From: Haberlea rhodopensis
Lineage: Eukaryota > Streptophyta > Magnoliopsida > Lamiales > Gesneriaceae
Assembly: GCA_907163345.1 (NCBI GenBank)
Contig: CAJQUN010000222.1
Location: forward strand, 806,001-870,000
DNA: 64,000 bases
Direction of reading: 5' to 3'
Position 1 is the stretch's first letter. Every line of letters begins with the position of its first letter. The notes under the pieces are model-generated. The model searched no databases. It was given only the letters and a program-made list of their open reading frames with translations, and was not told where the DNA came from. Positions 23,104-34,560 of the stretch are shown piece by piece. The position numbers and the translations under genes are program-made.

Positions 23104-25519
23104 ATGTCGAAGAATACACAGCCCAGTTTCATCACAAATGCTTTACATGTGGATTTTCATTCCATCTCCACAACCGCTGATGCAGATACAAAGGAAGTAT
23201 TTCACAAGTTGGATACATCGGGACTTCGAGTGATCCTTAGCCAGGCTCCAACATTCTACAAGGATGCTTTCCACGAATTCTTCGCCACTGCTAAAGTTGT
23301 AGATGATTCCGTAGTGGCCTCCATCTCTGGACAACTTGTCACCATCACTCAACAGGAATTCGCCACTCACCTTTGTCTTCCCTCCACTGGACTTACAGAT
23401 TTCTCCACCGTTCTAGTGGATGTCAGGGAAGAGATGCGGATCATATTCTCCGACTCTAACGATCGTCTCCGACGTCCTCCATTCAAGAAGGTTTTAATGA
23501 AGAGCCATTTCTGTCAACTGGATGATGTTATTTTCAAGGGGCTACTGTGCAAAGCTGGATCTTTTGATATCATCACCCCTGAGAAGTTTGACGTCATGGG
23601 CGCCATCTTCAAAGGACTAGAAGTCAACTGGTAAGTTGTTCTGTTTCAGGTCCTCACCGGACTTATCACTTCAGGAAAGGGACAATCTGGTTTTGCCCTA
23701 CCTCTCAGCAGTATTTTTGATAGCAAGAACATTCAGGCAGGGGCCTCCTTCAATCTTCATCCAGGCAGACTTATCACTGCCAAATATCTCCAGATTCACA
23801 GGCAACGGAGTGGTCGAGAGGTTGGTCTGACAAAGCGATGAACAACTCAAGTTGTAAGCGATTCTGAACAGATAATATCTGAATCCATTGAGTCTTCTCC
23901 TCCTCCTCCTCCTCCTAAGAAGCCCAGGACCAGAAAAGGGGCTCCTCCTGCTCTCAGAAAGACTGTCACTGCTGCCTCTGATACCATCTCCTCTGCAGTC
24001 CCAGCAGCAGTCATCCCTATAAGAGAGCCAATTCCTGAAAATCCACCAGAGGAACCAACTACATCAGCTGCTTCATTGGCCATGATAAATGTTGCACCAG
24101 TGCCTCCACCTAAACAATCCTCTAAACTGATGAGCACTCAACAAGCACCTGGCTCAATCAGCTTCATGCAACCAAAGTCCAAATGTCCTTACGGTCATCC
24201 CAAGGACACCACCACTAGAAAGGGAAAATGACTTATGGCACCGGTGACCACCCCTGTAGCCTTTGAGATACAAATGGTAATGGATGAAGTAGAAGCCAAG
24301 CTGGATCTGCAGCTTGAAATTTTTGATCGGTGGGTGAAGGCGCGCCTCAACATTCGTTTCGATGACTTCACTCCGATTTTTTATCAAACCCGGGAAGATG
24401 AAAACCTCATCTTGGCTTATCTTCAGGTTCAGGACACTGAAAAGAGTTTAAAGCTTAGAGATCTCTTCCGCATGATGAATTATGTGGGAGAACTTCAAGA
24501 TCTTGTTCATTCCCGCCTTCAACAATTCAATATTGATTCTGGAACAGCGAATCATGATCGAGCAGTTCTGAATGCTTTAGGACCAAAGCTGGATATGGCT
24601 GAGCATGCTCTTCATGATCGCCGCATATCAACTGGTCTCCATTCCTGCTCTGCAGTTTCAAGAAATACCAGTCCTGCTCCAACTGACTTGGCAACTGCTT
24701 CAACTATTTTGGAAACTGCTCCAACTGACTTGGAGACTGCCCCACCTACTCTGGAGATAGTTCATACTGACATGGCGATCACCTCTACCGCTGACCCTGT
24801 TATCTTCTTCGTTCCAAGCCCAGCAACTGATCAACCGCTCCAACTGATGGTTGTTGATCATGAGAATGTTGACACAGTGATTCAGACTGTGGTTCATAAA
24901 GTTACCATCTCTTCTGGTAATAATGAACCCAGCGAGTCCTCCTCACACTCTGCTGATCACACCCAGTCGCCTGCAGCTGCGCTGGAACAAGCTGCTACTA
25001 GCATGGCTGTCATTGCTGCCGACGCACCTGCTGCACAAATTGTTGAAGCCACTGCTTTACTGACCACTAATGCTATTGAGGGTCCTCCCGAGTTCTCACT
25101 ACTAATGCAAAGACTCAAACAGATGATCTGGATCAATCTCTGGCCCAAGATCCTCCTGAAGATTTCTTTGACTTTTCAACGCATCTTCCTCTGGACGGGC
25201 CACCTAACATTGCTAATCAACTGGTGCATCTGTCCAACGCCATCTCTGCATTAGCCAGTGACGTCACCAAGCTCAAACAGGAAGAGCGCACTGCGACTCT
25301 TATTCTTGGGAGTCACCAGCAGCACACTGACTCTCAATTCCAGCACGTCTATCGGGACATCACTAGTCTAACGACTACTGTAACCATGCTTCAGATGTTT
25401 GTTGTGGGTGCCTTTGCGGACTCACTCTCTCGTATAGGGCAGGCTCGTCTTCAGATCACTCAACATAATGAATCACTTCATACTGCCACCTCACTGGCCC
25501 TTGAAGATAAGATAGAAGA
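23104..25519 (+). pseudogene. Sirevirus C post-pol (env-like position) reading frame, part 1
   Basis: An extra coding region between pol and the 3' LTR, where some Sireviruses carry an env-like ORF. The first block (23104-23634) begins MSKNTQPSFITNALHVDFHS and looks globular, with YKDAFHEFFATAKV and ITQQEFATHLCLPSTG. This pattern recalls a domain often annotated as a putative plant transposon protein. A TAA near 23632 is followed in frame by more of the same protein. A Pro/Ala-rich stretch (five prolines near 23898) leads, after another stop near 24230, into 24235-25254. That part contains VQDTEKSLKLRDLFRMM and Thr/Pro/Ala repeats (TDLETAP). A shifted frame from 25224 gives a coiled-coil-like region. 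I see no clear signal peptide or fusion segment and assign no function. Solo LTR G cuts it at 25519. Confidence 0.6.
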
Positions 25520-27978
25520 TGTAAGGACCCCCGTGCCCTTAACCCGTTATTAGTGTATTAATTCATGCCATTAAGTGCATACAATCATATTATCATGGGA
25601 AGGAAACCATATACAAGAATAACATCATTTACCATCTATAAAATTTCTTGTATTAGAACCTCATAATATTCAACTTCCCCAACTAAAGCCACTTTCATAG
25701 TATGCGCCCTAATAATACACTAACATGCTCTCAGTTCATTTAGCAATTCCGTATTTAATTGCATGCAAGCAATAAATGAATAGAGAAGACCATGTCCATT
25801 TATACATTCCATATACACGTAACACGTACTCACATGAGAGCACCCAATGAATAAGTGTGTATCTAATGTATAAAATACCCTACCAGATACCGTTACTGGT
25901 ACTTCAATCCTGGAAGCACCTCCCAAGCACAACTCAATCTCAACTCTGGATCTGTGTACTTATTCAACCAGCTCTGGTACCTCGATCCTGGAAGTACCTC
26001 CAATCAACAGTCCGAGCTCAACTCCAAAGTTGTTGCTACACCTGTATCACCTGCCCCAACAGAGACAGCCCCCACACAGGGTGAGCATACCAATACCACA
26101 TATCCTATAATCATAATATTGCAGTTCATAATTTACAGAATGTAAATGCCATGAATTTAAATGATACTCCCTGGATGGTATCATCCTCATCCGGGATCCC
26201 CTGTATTGTCCATATTCTCAAAATAACCAAACCATTAAATTCTCAAAAGCCAGTTGATCATTTCATTGATCAACTAAAACAATTCCTGTTACACCAGTTC
26301 CATAATCAAATAGGATTAAATCATCAAATAGGGTACCATAGATATCACATGTATCTAGCCAATGATTTCATAGTTCTATATCATAGGTCGCTCTACAATA
26401 GCGGCATATTAATCCGACGCATGCTCAACAATAGCGGCGGTATAACCGATGGTCGCTCAACGGCGACAACATCCCACTCATCGCTCGCTCAAAAGCGGCA
26501 CCACATGATTTCCCATGTATTCCCATTTATCATGATTGTCGTAAACCATGCATTTCAATATCCGTTTATTATAATAACACATACCATGCATTTCAATGCT
26601 CATTTATTACAAATACCATACATCATGCATTTCACAGTTGCAATATTGTAACAGGTTATGCTCGTACGTTATACGTACCTTATAATCCCGTAGTTCGAGT
26701 CCGACCTCGCTTGAGTCCCACGACCCGTTGAATTAAGTGCTAACATGCAAATAACTCTCAATTAAACATAGGCATGCAATCACGTGTCCAAGCACGTTCA
26801 CAACTTTCAAACCTATCGTCCAACCGTGACGATTACAAAAATAAAAGCCCCCCGGCTAAGCATTTATAAGTTTAAAAGATAGCCAAAAACTCAACCGAGA
26901 ATTTCGTTTTATTAAACTTTGGCTCCAACCAATCCATTTTAAAGGTATAGCATTCCCATTGGAATGTAGACATTGCCCCGGAAATAGGCCACTTAAACCT
27001 CGATTCCAAAATCCCAACGTTTTCCAAAATTTTCAAAAAAAATAAAAATCTGCAAGCGGCGATCGATCGCCTGAAACATCGCGATCGATCGCCTCCATCC
27101 AGTGGCCAAACCAGTGCTCATTCGCGATCGATCGCCAATCCTCGCGATCGATCGCCAACTTGCTTGCGATTGATCGCCCGCACTGTTCATCGTCACCAAA
27201 AATCGAGCTGCTCGTCGCAATCGATCGCCCCACCTCGGCGATCGATCGCCACCTGTGATTTTCCGAAAAATTCGAGCTTCCATGGTGTTTTTCACATCCA
27301 AACTCAAAACCAACACCTCATACACCTTCAACACCTCAACACCCTTAAAAATCAATAAAAACTCCAACAACAAACTTTAAGATTTTTACCCAAAATCCAC
27401 AAACCCAAATCTAACATTAATACTCAACCAAAAACAACAATACTACTACCAAATCGAAGACAATGACGAGGGGGAGACTAATACCTGACTATCTTCGAGA
27501 AAACCGGCTTCCGAGCCAAGCTACCATCAATTTTTCCCATCAAGGGAGAAGAGGGGAAATGTGGGGAGAAGGGTTAGGCGTAGAGAGAGAGAAGAGAGGG
27601 AAGGGTTCCGTGCCAAATAACGGAATACCGAGTCCACTTGGTATATATAGTACCAAAATCAAAAATACCAATCCTTCCACAAATACATCATGATTCATTA
27701 AACATCATCTGTTTTCAAAAATCATCTCTCCAACCTCAATTCTCATTATCAGCCCCGGTACAGAGTACTCCGGACCCCAAATCCCACCAAAGACCAAATT
27801 CCAAGGTTATCACCACGATGAGAATGCAATCTCATCCCTTGGATCCAACGACTCCAAAAACAGGATTTAAAATCCCCGGGAGTCCCAAAACCGCAATTAA
27901 TACACAATTGCCACAATTAAAATCCATTAAGGATTATTACGACACCGGGATTAACACTAATAATTCCCGAGTATCACA
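25520..27978 (-). mobile_element. Solo LTR G (Ty3/gypsy-type), inserted in the Sirevirus post-pol frame
   Basis: 2459 bp with TG...CA ends and a perfect 5-bp duplication GAAGA (25515-25519 and 27979-27983). Read on the minus strand it begins TGTGATACTCGGGAATTATTAG. A TATA box (TATATA at about 27642-27649, with TTGG before and ACC after in the + reading) is followed on the minus strand by a CT-rich tract (27605 down to 27541). The LTR then carries a GCGATCGATCGCC cluster. No protein is supported. Its right half is clearly related to 53525-54333. Confidence 0.87.
27060..27248. repeat. GCGATCGATCGCC palindrome cluster in solo LTR G
   Basis: Five exact CGATCGATCG cores (27060, 27082, 27125, 27145, 27239) and two with one mismatch (near 27166 and 27216), mostly inside GCGATCGATCGCC. 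Next to it is GCACTGTTCATCGTCACC, also present beside the cluster in region H. Open frames reading RSIA/DRS on either strand are the translated palindromes. Confidence 0.87.
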
Positions 27979-28290
27979 GAAGACGCCAAGAAAGCCCTAT
28001 CGGATCAGTTAGCAACTATGCAAGCGGCATTTGCTTCACAAATTCAAAACTTGAGCAACAGCCTGCCATCTTTTCCTCAAACTGTTAGAAGATTGCCCGA
28101 GTCCAGCAGACATGCTTCTCTGACCCAACAAGACCAACCTTTAGCTCATCGCTCATCTACTGCAGCTAGAGCATCCAGTCGGTCAAGGCCTCCCTCTCAG
28201 CAAAGGTCCCACAGCTCCCGACAAACTCAGGCTGACACTCCACCCTCCACCCATGACTACTCCTCGCATTGGCTTGGGGGCAAACAGTAA
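27979..28290 (+). pseudogene. Sirevirus C post-pol reading frame, part 2 (C-terminal end)
   Basis: This continues the frame cut by solo LTR G. Across the duplicated GAAGA the frame is kept. It encodes a short helical stretch and then a Ser/Arg/Gln-rich, low-complexity tail ending in HDYSSHWLGGKQ with a stop at 28288-28290. The tail is hydrophilic, with no membrane anchor, which argues against a classical envelope protein. Function unknown. Confidence 0.55.
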
Positions 28291-29166
28291 CCTTTATTGT
28301 CTTTTGTATTTAGCATTATCTGTTTTTCATAAATATTCAGTATTGTCAATTTGTCTTTATCTTTATCTGCATTTTTTTTAAGCATGATATGACACTTCAC
28401 ACTACAACTTGCTAGTCTTTCGTTATAAATAGCATGCTAATTCTCAACCTCAAATCATCAATCATGCAACTCTTAACTAAAATTATTACTTTTCTTGCAA
28501 CTGTTTCTACACACACATATTCATGGGTTTATTACTTATCTAAATCAACCCTACATGGGTTTATTACTTATCTAACCCACGTCTACTAGTTTAAGCATTC
28601 TGGACCAGCCCTGGTGTTCTTCACCAGCCTGGAATTTGGAACAACAGATGCTTGGGTGTTGATGACAAAAAGGGGGAAGACAGAGAATTTTCATTGAAGA
28701 CAGAGATCTTGCCAAATGAACAGAGGACTACTTTGAAGATAATGGACTCTTTCTAGGCCTTTCTCTATTCTAAGCTTTTCTGTATGCACTTTTTCTCCCC
28801 CTCCCTTTGTCAATAACCCTGAAACTAGCTGGCTCGGGTCATTCCATACTGGCTATGTTTCTCTATTTGGATAGAATGTAGAAATAGGTCTATTATATGA
28901 CTTGTAAGTTGTTTGTTAGGACTGTTGTATGACTTGTAAGATGTTTGCTGTAATTTGTAAAATGTACCATGTAATCAGAATTCATTTTATATAAAAATGA
29001 TATTCTTTCAGTGGCTCAGTTTGATTACTACTCGTAATCTGCTTATTTATTCTAACAAATTGCAAAAGTCTTTGTTTGACTCTAAATCTTAACTGGAGTT
29101 GCCGTTCATTATGATCAAGCAAGAGTCCCCAGTACCAAGTTTTGTCATCACCAAAAAGGGGGAAAT
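28291..29166 (+). other. Sirevirus C 3' untranslated region with two polypurine tracts
   Basis: Non-coding. The polypurine tract AAAAAGGGGGAA occurs twice, near 28667-28680 (after GTTGATGAC) and at 29152-29165 directly before the 3' LTR (after TTTGTCATCACC). The second is the functional primer position. Repeated copies of this tract upstream of the 3' LTR are a described Sirevirus trait. Confidence 0.85.
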
Positions 29167-30416
29167 TGTTAGGAAAACATTTCTAAGTTTTGGTGGTGAC
29201 AAACATCAACTGGATGGACATCAACCGGGTAACAGACACTTACCGGGTGACAAACACTTACCGTGTGACAAACACTTACCGGGTGACAGACACCTACCGG
29301 GTGATGGACACCAACTGGACAAACACCTACCGGATAGACATCAACTGGATGGACATCAACTGGATAAACACCTACTAGATGGACAGCAACCGGATGGACA
29401 CCTACTGAATGGACACCAACCCGATGGACACCTACCGGACAAACACCTACCTGATGGACACCTACTGGATGGACACCAACTGGATAAGCATCTATTGGAT
29501 AGTCATGTATTGAACAAAGTCGTCTACTGGTTACAGAAGAATGAACGACCAGTTGAACGAAGAAAGCCAGCAGAAGTCTAACCATCCAGCAAGAGCACAA
29601 AGCAACAAGACAAAACAAGTACAACCTATTCTGACAAAGGTACAACAGAGCGGCTCACCGTGCTATATCTCCGCCACCATTAGCGTCAGAATAAAAGAGC
29701 CGTTGCTAAACAAAATAGGAAAGAAGACAATCAGAATATGGAATGGTAACAGAAAGTGGATCTCTTCCAAATATAGACAAGTTGCCATTAAAGATCAAGG
29801 AGTCTATAAATACGCCCAAGTGAAGAATGAAGAGGTGAGCTGAACCATCTGATCAAACAGAAAGAAACACCTCAACGTAAAAAGCAATTCTTCTTAGTGA
29901 CATTCTCTGAAGGATCAGCAAGAGCAGACAAGCGCTACTACAGTAATCTTAACAAATTAACTTGAACAGAGTCTGCTGCTCGAAGAACACTCTAAGTCAA
30001 ATATTATGTATTTGTGTGAGTGTCATAGAAACCATTGTAATCAAATTAGGAAGTTGTGATTGCTAGGAGTTTAGGCCAAGCTGTGTGAGTGCCTAAGAAG
30101 GTTGTATACTGTAAAGTGTAAACCAAGTATCCTAGTGTAACCTTCCTGCAAAGGAAGGAGGGGAGACGTAGAAGCGTTGTGCTTCAAACTTCCAGAAACA
30201 TACTTGTGTCATTTACATTCTGCTTATTTACCATTCAGTTTTTATCCCTCACAAGTCCAGCAGACGTCTTCCGCACTATAATCAGTGTCTGCAGACTTGC
30301 TATATATTGAGAAGCTACTGTAGTACTTAACAGTCTGCCGCAAACGCAAACAAAATCGAAATTGAATCTAGGGTTTATTCAACCCCCCCCTTCTAAACAC
30401 TACCCCGATCCTAACA
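29167..30416 (+). repeat. 3' LTR of Sirevirus C
   Basis: 1250 bp, TGTTAGGAAAACATTTC to CCGATCCTAACA, followed by the target duplication ATCAA (30417-30421). The minisatellite of 15-18-bp units lies at about 29198-29505. It is closely similar to 5144-6355. Reading frames inside it (GHLPD repeats on +, VGVHPV repeats on -) are not genes. Confidence 0.93.
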
Positions 30417-31135
30417 ATCAATGTCCTTCAACACAAGATGAGAGACAACGCATGAGTAATATTCCATATGCGTCAGCTATTGGATCTATCATGTATGTCA
30501 TGATATGTACTCGTCCCGATGTTTTATATGCTTTAAGCATGACGAGCAGATATCAAGTTGATATAGATGAATGTCACTAGATCGCTGTCAATAATATCCT
30601 GAAGTACTTAAGAAGAACTAATGATACATTCTTGATTTATGGAGGTGAGGAAGAACTCAATGTAATAGGTTAAAATGATGCAAGCTTCCAAACCGACAAG
30701 GATGATTTCTGATCGCAATCAAGATATATGTCTGCCTAAATGGCGGTGCTATGAGCTGGAAGAGTTCAAAGCAAGAGACAGTAGCTGACTTTACAACAGA
30801 GCTGAGTATATTGCTGCTTCAGATGCATCAAAGGAAGCCGTTCGGATCAAGAAGTTCATTTCTGAGCTTGTTGTTATGCCTAACATTCTAGATCCGATTG
30901 AACTCTATTGTGACAACAATGGAGCCATCACATTTGCTAAGGAACCCAAATCTCAACAGCGATGGCGTTTTCATTTCATTCAAGAAACCGTTGAAAGATG
31001 AGATGTAAAAATATGCAAAGTACCAACTGATGATAATGTATCTGACCCGCTGATGAAACCTCTGTCATAGCAGAAGCATGATTGTCATTCTAGATCTTTA
31101 GGCATTAAGTACATGTCTGATTGGTCTTAGTGCAA
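30417..31135 (+). pseudogene. pol: Element A pol, part 2: end of RT and RNase H, decayed
   Basis: This picks up exactly where 5143 stopped. It aligns with 20690-21416 of element B: IPYASAIGS near 30462, SMTSRYQVD near 30536, RNase H pieces near 30740-30820 (ELKSSKQET-like, then TEAEYIAA-like) and YCDNNGA near 30905. Many stops and frameshifts are present. The polypurine tract GCAAGTGGGAGA (31132-31143) follows. Confidence 0.85.
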
Positions 31136-31145
31136 GTGGGAGATT

Positions 31146-31256
31146 TGTTGGGATATTCCCTAAGACAACTCATTAGATGATTGATGTTGGCATACAAGGT
31201 AATACGATTTTATTAATGGCAATTCATTATTTTATATTATTCCAGTATCTGTGTAC

Positions 31257-31287
<31 letters not shown>

Positions 31288-31437
31288 TAACGTCCTTAGA
31301 ATAAAATTTTATTATTCTTAAAGATTGTCCCTAGTCAAGTATTATCATGAATTAGGATAATGATAATGCATTGAGACTAGTATGTATTAATTGATGAATT
31401 TGTTCATGGATATGAGATATCGAATCAACACATGGGT
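31146..31437 (+). repeat. 3' LTR of element A, left piece
   Basis: Starts TGTTGGGATATTCCC and matches the start of the B LTRs, with a longer (TA)n run near 31255-31290. It is broken at CACATGGGT by gypsy element E and resumes at 47080. The target TGGGT is duplicated (31433-31437, 47080-47084). Confidence 0.88.
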
Positions 31438-32497
31438 TGTGAGGGCCCGATCCTAATGTGGTGTTTAATTGTCACACAATGATTAATTTATGTAAACAAC
31501 GGAAGATTAATTTCAAATGTCTTGTTAAATGGCCCTAAATTTTTTTCGCTATCAAGTGATACATATATATTGATATCAATATATATATATATAATTCCAG
31601 TTAGGCCTTTCATTTGCAAATAATAAAGCAAACATCAACCAGCATTATCACATAGTCTCGAAAATATCATATCCCAAGTACAACATAACGGGGCATACCC
31701 CGGTAAATTTATTTTGTTTAAAAGTCATATACTATTACTGGGAATAAGAAACCATACATAACCTGAGCTCGCTCATCATGGAGCCCGGTTATCTCTCGAT
31801 GCATCGCTGTAAGCATCGTCACCATGTCCTCCTGTAAAGCCTGTCATGTCCGAACAAAAAAAGACATGACAGTCCCCACAAAGGGGGTCAGTACCCCAGT
31901 ACGAAAAATAAATAAATCATGTCAAATGACAAAGTATCATGCAATGCATACCATGTATGAATGCGATGTATGAATGGGTATAAGGAATCGAATATCAAGA
32001 TACCAAAATCGGAGTCCAAAGGAAGGTATCATCAAATAATATCAGCTCGAGCAGAGGGTGACAGCACACACACATTGCGCTAGGAGACTCATCGTATGTG
32101 ATGTGCTCGTCCATCCCTCGTGTCTAGGTCCGGTGACACACGCGTGACTACAGTTGCTACCTATACTGCCTGTCATCGCCGTGCTCGTCGTCCCCGACAC
32201 TCAGAGTAAATCAATTCAATCATCAACAAGGATATCAAAGGATTGGATAGATCAATATGATATGCCCATGTATTCATCTATGCATCATATGACATATGCA
32301 ATTCAACATGTCATAAAATCTCATGTGAAAAATGTATAAATATCATGTAATTCACATATCATGAAATTCTATGCATCTCCATTTATCATATAGTCACACA
32401 AGAATCATTTAGTGACAAATAAGTCATATAAATCAAATAATGACATATAAGGCCATACATTAGCATCATTACACGTCTTTGCCAGACGTCATGATAA
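31438..32497 (-). repeat. 3' LTR of element E, partial
   Basis: Starts (+ strand) TGTGAGGGCCCGATCC and matches 44358 to about 45410 closely through to the ACACGTCTTTGCCA segment. After that the similarity stops at the junction with fragment F. A short open frame near 32154 also exists in the other LTR copy (45072) and is not a gene. Confidence 0.87.
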
Positions 32498-32651
32498 CTT
32501 TTCACCGCCTTTCATTACTATGCATGTTTAAAATTGTTGAGGCATTAAAGTGAGAATAAGTTAGTTTGTTATGATGCTATGAGCTAAGCAAAAATATTGT
32601 AGTTTTATCTGATTTACTCGAGGTCGAGTAAAGAGTACGTATGGGGGAGTT

Positions 32652-34111
32652 TGATGTGACTAGAAATATACTGCGTTTAATTGGTTACTATTTGGTATGT
32701 TTTGATGGATAATTTGATACATATGCTACCTAATCATATATTTGTGTAATTGTAGTTGGAATCGAAGAAATAGAGCTAACTAAGGCGAATAAAGGTCAAG
32801 AAAAGCATTGGAGCCAATAAGGACTCAATGTAGATCAAGAAAAAGGCTAAAAATGTAATTTTAGTGAAGGCGATCGACCGCATGGAGGAGGCAATCGATC
32901 GCCTATGGACAGAAAGTTGAGCAACAAAATTCACGAAGCAGCGATCGATCGCGAGGTTTAGGCGATTGATCTCCAAAGTCCACTGGAGCCAAGCGATCGA
33001 TCGCGAGAAAAGTGGCGATCGATCGCCTAAGTAATTTCGCCGAAAAAAAAAAAGCTAGCGATCCATCGCCACCTTATGGCGATCGATCGCCAGCTGTGTT
33101 TTGGAAAGATTGGCAACTTGATTTCTTTCCTTCCTACATAGATTCTAACCTAACCCATCAGCTACCATACCTCTTGATACTCAAAAATTAACCTCTTGAG
33201 GAGATTTTTGAGAGCTTAGAACAGATTTTTCAATTTTTAGAATAATTTTTGTTCCGATTTTTGTAAAGACGCTCGAAGAACGAAGACGGAATCAACAAGC
33301 CGGAATCGTGCTTCGCTTTAGTAACTCTCTTTTCTATTGATTGTTTGATGTTTTTAATACGATTTTTGTTAGTTTTAGATTTAATTATGCAAGGCTAAAC
33401 ACCTTGATTCTTGGTTGAGAGATACTTGCCTTTGGAATAGAAAAACTTGTGAAATTTTGGTTTGATTGTTTTTTGATTCAATTTTAATTTGTTTTTCAGA
33501 TTATGATTCTTATGATTGTTGTATTTGATTGATAGATTGATCACCTAATAATCACTTACACTTTCTAATGCTAATTGAGAAGCAACTAAGATTGATAAGT
33601 ACCTACTGTTGGTGTTATTAAATTCTTAGGAAGAACGATTGGATGATTAATTCTAACGGCTGTAGTTTTTATTGATTAGATTCATCACACTTACTAGTTT
33701 TGAAACGATCATTGATTAAATCTTAACGGCTACAGTTTTGATTAAAGATTTGATAATAGTCGAATTGAATGTTGTTTTCTTTTTTACCACGATTTAGGTA
33801 AGTAAGGAATTAAATTTTCAATTGATGAATAATTGAATGAATTCTTATGTTTAGTAATTTGATGATCAAGTGAATGATTTCCAAAGGTAAAGTTGACCGA
33901 AAACCAAGAATCGCTTTTTATTCTTGATAAACTATTGTTTGCTTTCGTTTAATTTAGTCATAGTTAAAGAAAAGTGACAACCCCCTCGTTTGACACTTGT
34001 TAGCATAAAAGTATTCACTTCTCTGTGGGATCGATCCCTGCTCACGCTTCTACATATTTACTGTTATTAACTTGAGAGGGTTATTTTGGGCATACGCGAT
34101 AAACGGTACCA
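32652..34111 (+). repeat. LTR 1 of Athila-like fragment F
   Basis: 1460 bp, TGATGTGACTAGAAATA to AAACGGTACCA. It is very similar to LTR 2 at 35597-37071. It contains a GCGATCGATCGC cluster (32871-33089), a GACGCTCGAAGAACGAAGAC segment near 33269, and the CTGTGGGATCGATCCCT segment near the end that is common in Athila-type LTRs. No gene. Confidence 0.88.
32871..33089. repeat. GCGATCGATCGC palindrome cluster in LTR 1 of F
   Basis: Four exact CGATCGATCG cores (32942, 32994, 33016, 33080) and four near copies (for example CGATCGACCG at 32871, CAATCGATCG near 32892). The same cluster with a few substitutions is in LTR 2, so it predates the insertion. Confidence 0.87.
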
Positions 34112-34116
34112 AATTT

Positions 34117-34134
34117 TGGCTCCGTTGCCGGGGA
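34117..34134 (+). other. Primer binding site of fragment F (tRNA-Asp type)
   Basis: TGGCTCCGTTGCCGGGGA lies a few bases after LTR 1. It differs by one base from TGGCGCCGTTGCCGGGGA, the site complementary to tRNA-Asp that is used by Athila elements. Confidence 0.88.
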
Positions 34135-34189
34135 GGGCAATTACTTTTGTGTTAACACTTTATTTTATTTATTTCGTATTATACTACTG

Positions 34190-34560
34190 TGGTTTGTTTA
34201 TGAATACAGGTGAACATTCTGATCACGAAGAGAATTTTTACTACGATCCTGAGATCGAGAGGACACTACATCGGAGAAAAAAGAGAAGCAAGGTTACTTG
34301 AAGAAGAAGAAGAAGAAGAAGAAGAAGAAGAGAGGGACATGATGGCTGCGAATCAAAGTTTGAGGCAGTTGGCGAATCCTAACTTGGATCAACAACCTAT
34401 CTGCATCACTTTCCCTGCTCTTGCAATAAGGTAAGTTTCGAACTTAAATCTGGACTAATACACTTATTGCCATCTTTTCATGGTCTTGCAGGTGAGAACC
34501 CACATAAACACTTGATGGAATTCCACGTGGTGTGCACTACTATGAAGCCGCAAAGTTTAC
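34190..34560 (+). pseudogene. gag: Athila-type gag remnant in fragment F
   Basis: A start of gag with an acidic/basic N-terminus, a (GAA)n run at about 34299-34330 giving a poly-Glu tract, then RDMMAANQSLRQLANPNLDQ and QPICITFPAL, which match the conserved beginning of Athila gags. The frame then breaks. After a gap the sequence GENPHKHLMEFHVVCTTMKP can be read near 34493-34550, in agreement with the next conserved Athila gag block. Everything downstream (rest of gag and pol) is gone. Confidence 0.8.

Larger units (their letters stand above)
5144..30416 (+). mobile_element. Element C: Sirevirus-type Ty1/copia element with three nested insertions
   Basis: Bounded by LTRs at 5144-6355 and 29167-30416 (both TG...CA) and flanked by a perfect 5-bp duplication ATCAA (5139-5143 and 30417-30421). 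Joining the flanks restores the reading of A pol. The internal order is PBS, gag with zinc knuckle and long coiled-coil tail, pol, then an extra region after pol and repeated polypurine tracts with the sequence CACCAAAAAGGGGGAA. That layout and tract mark Sireviruses. It is interrupted by solo LTR D, the complete element B and solo LTR G. Without these three it is about 11.9 kb long. Confidence 0.92.

Noticed and set aside
23630..23660. A short intron (GTAAGT...TTTCAG) in the Sirevirus post-pol frame
   Set aside because: Only about 19 bp lie between donor- and acceptor-like words, far below the minimum plant intron. The TAA is more simply a nonsense mutation because the frame continues directly.
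29169..29645. 158-aa minus-strand frame with VGVHPV repeats
   Set aside because: Antisense translation of the same LTR minisatellite.
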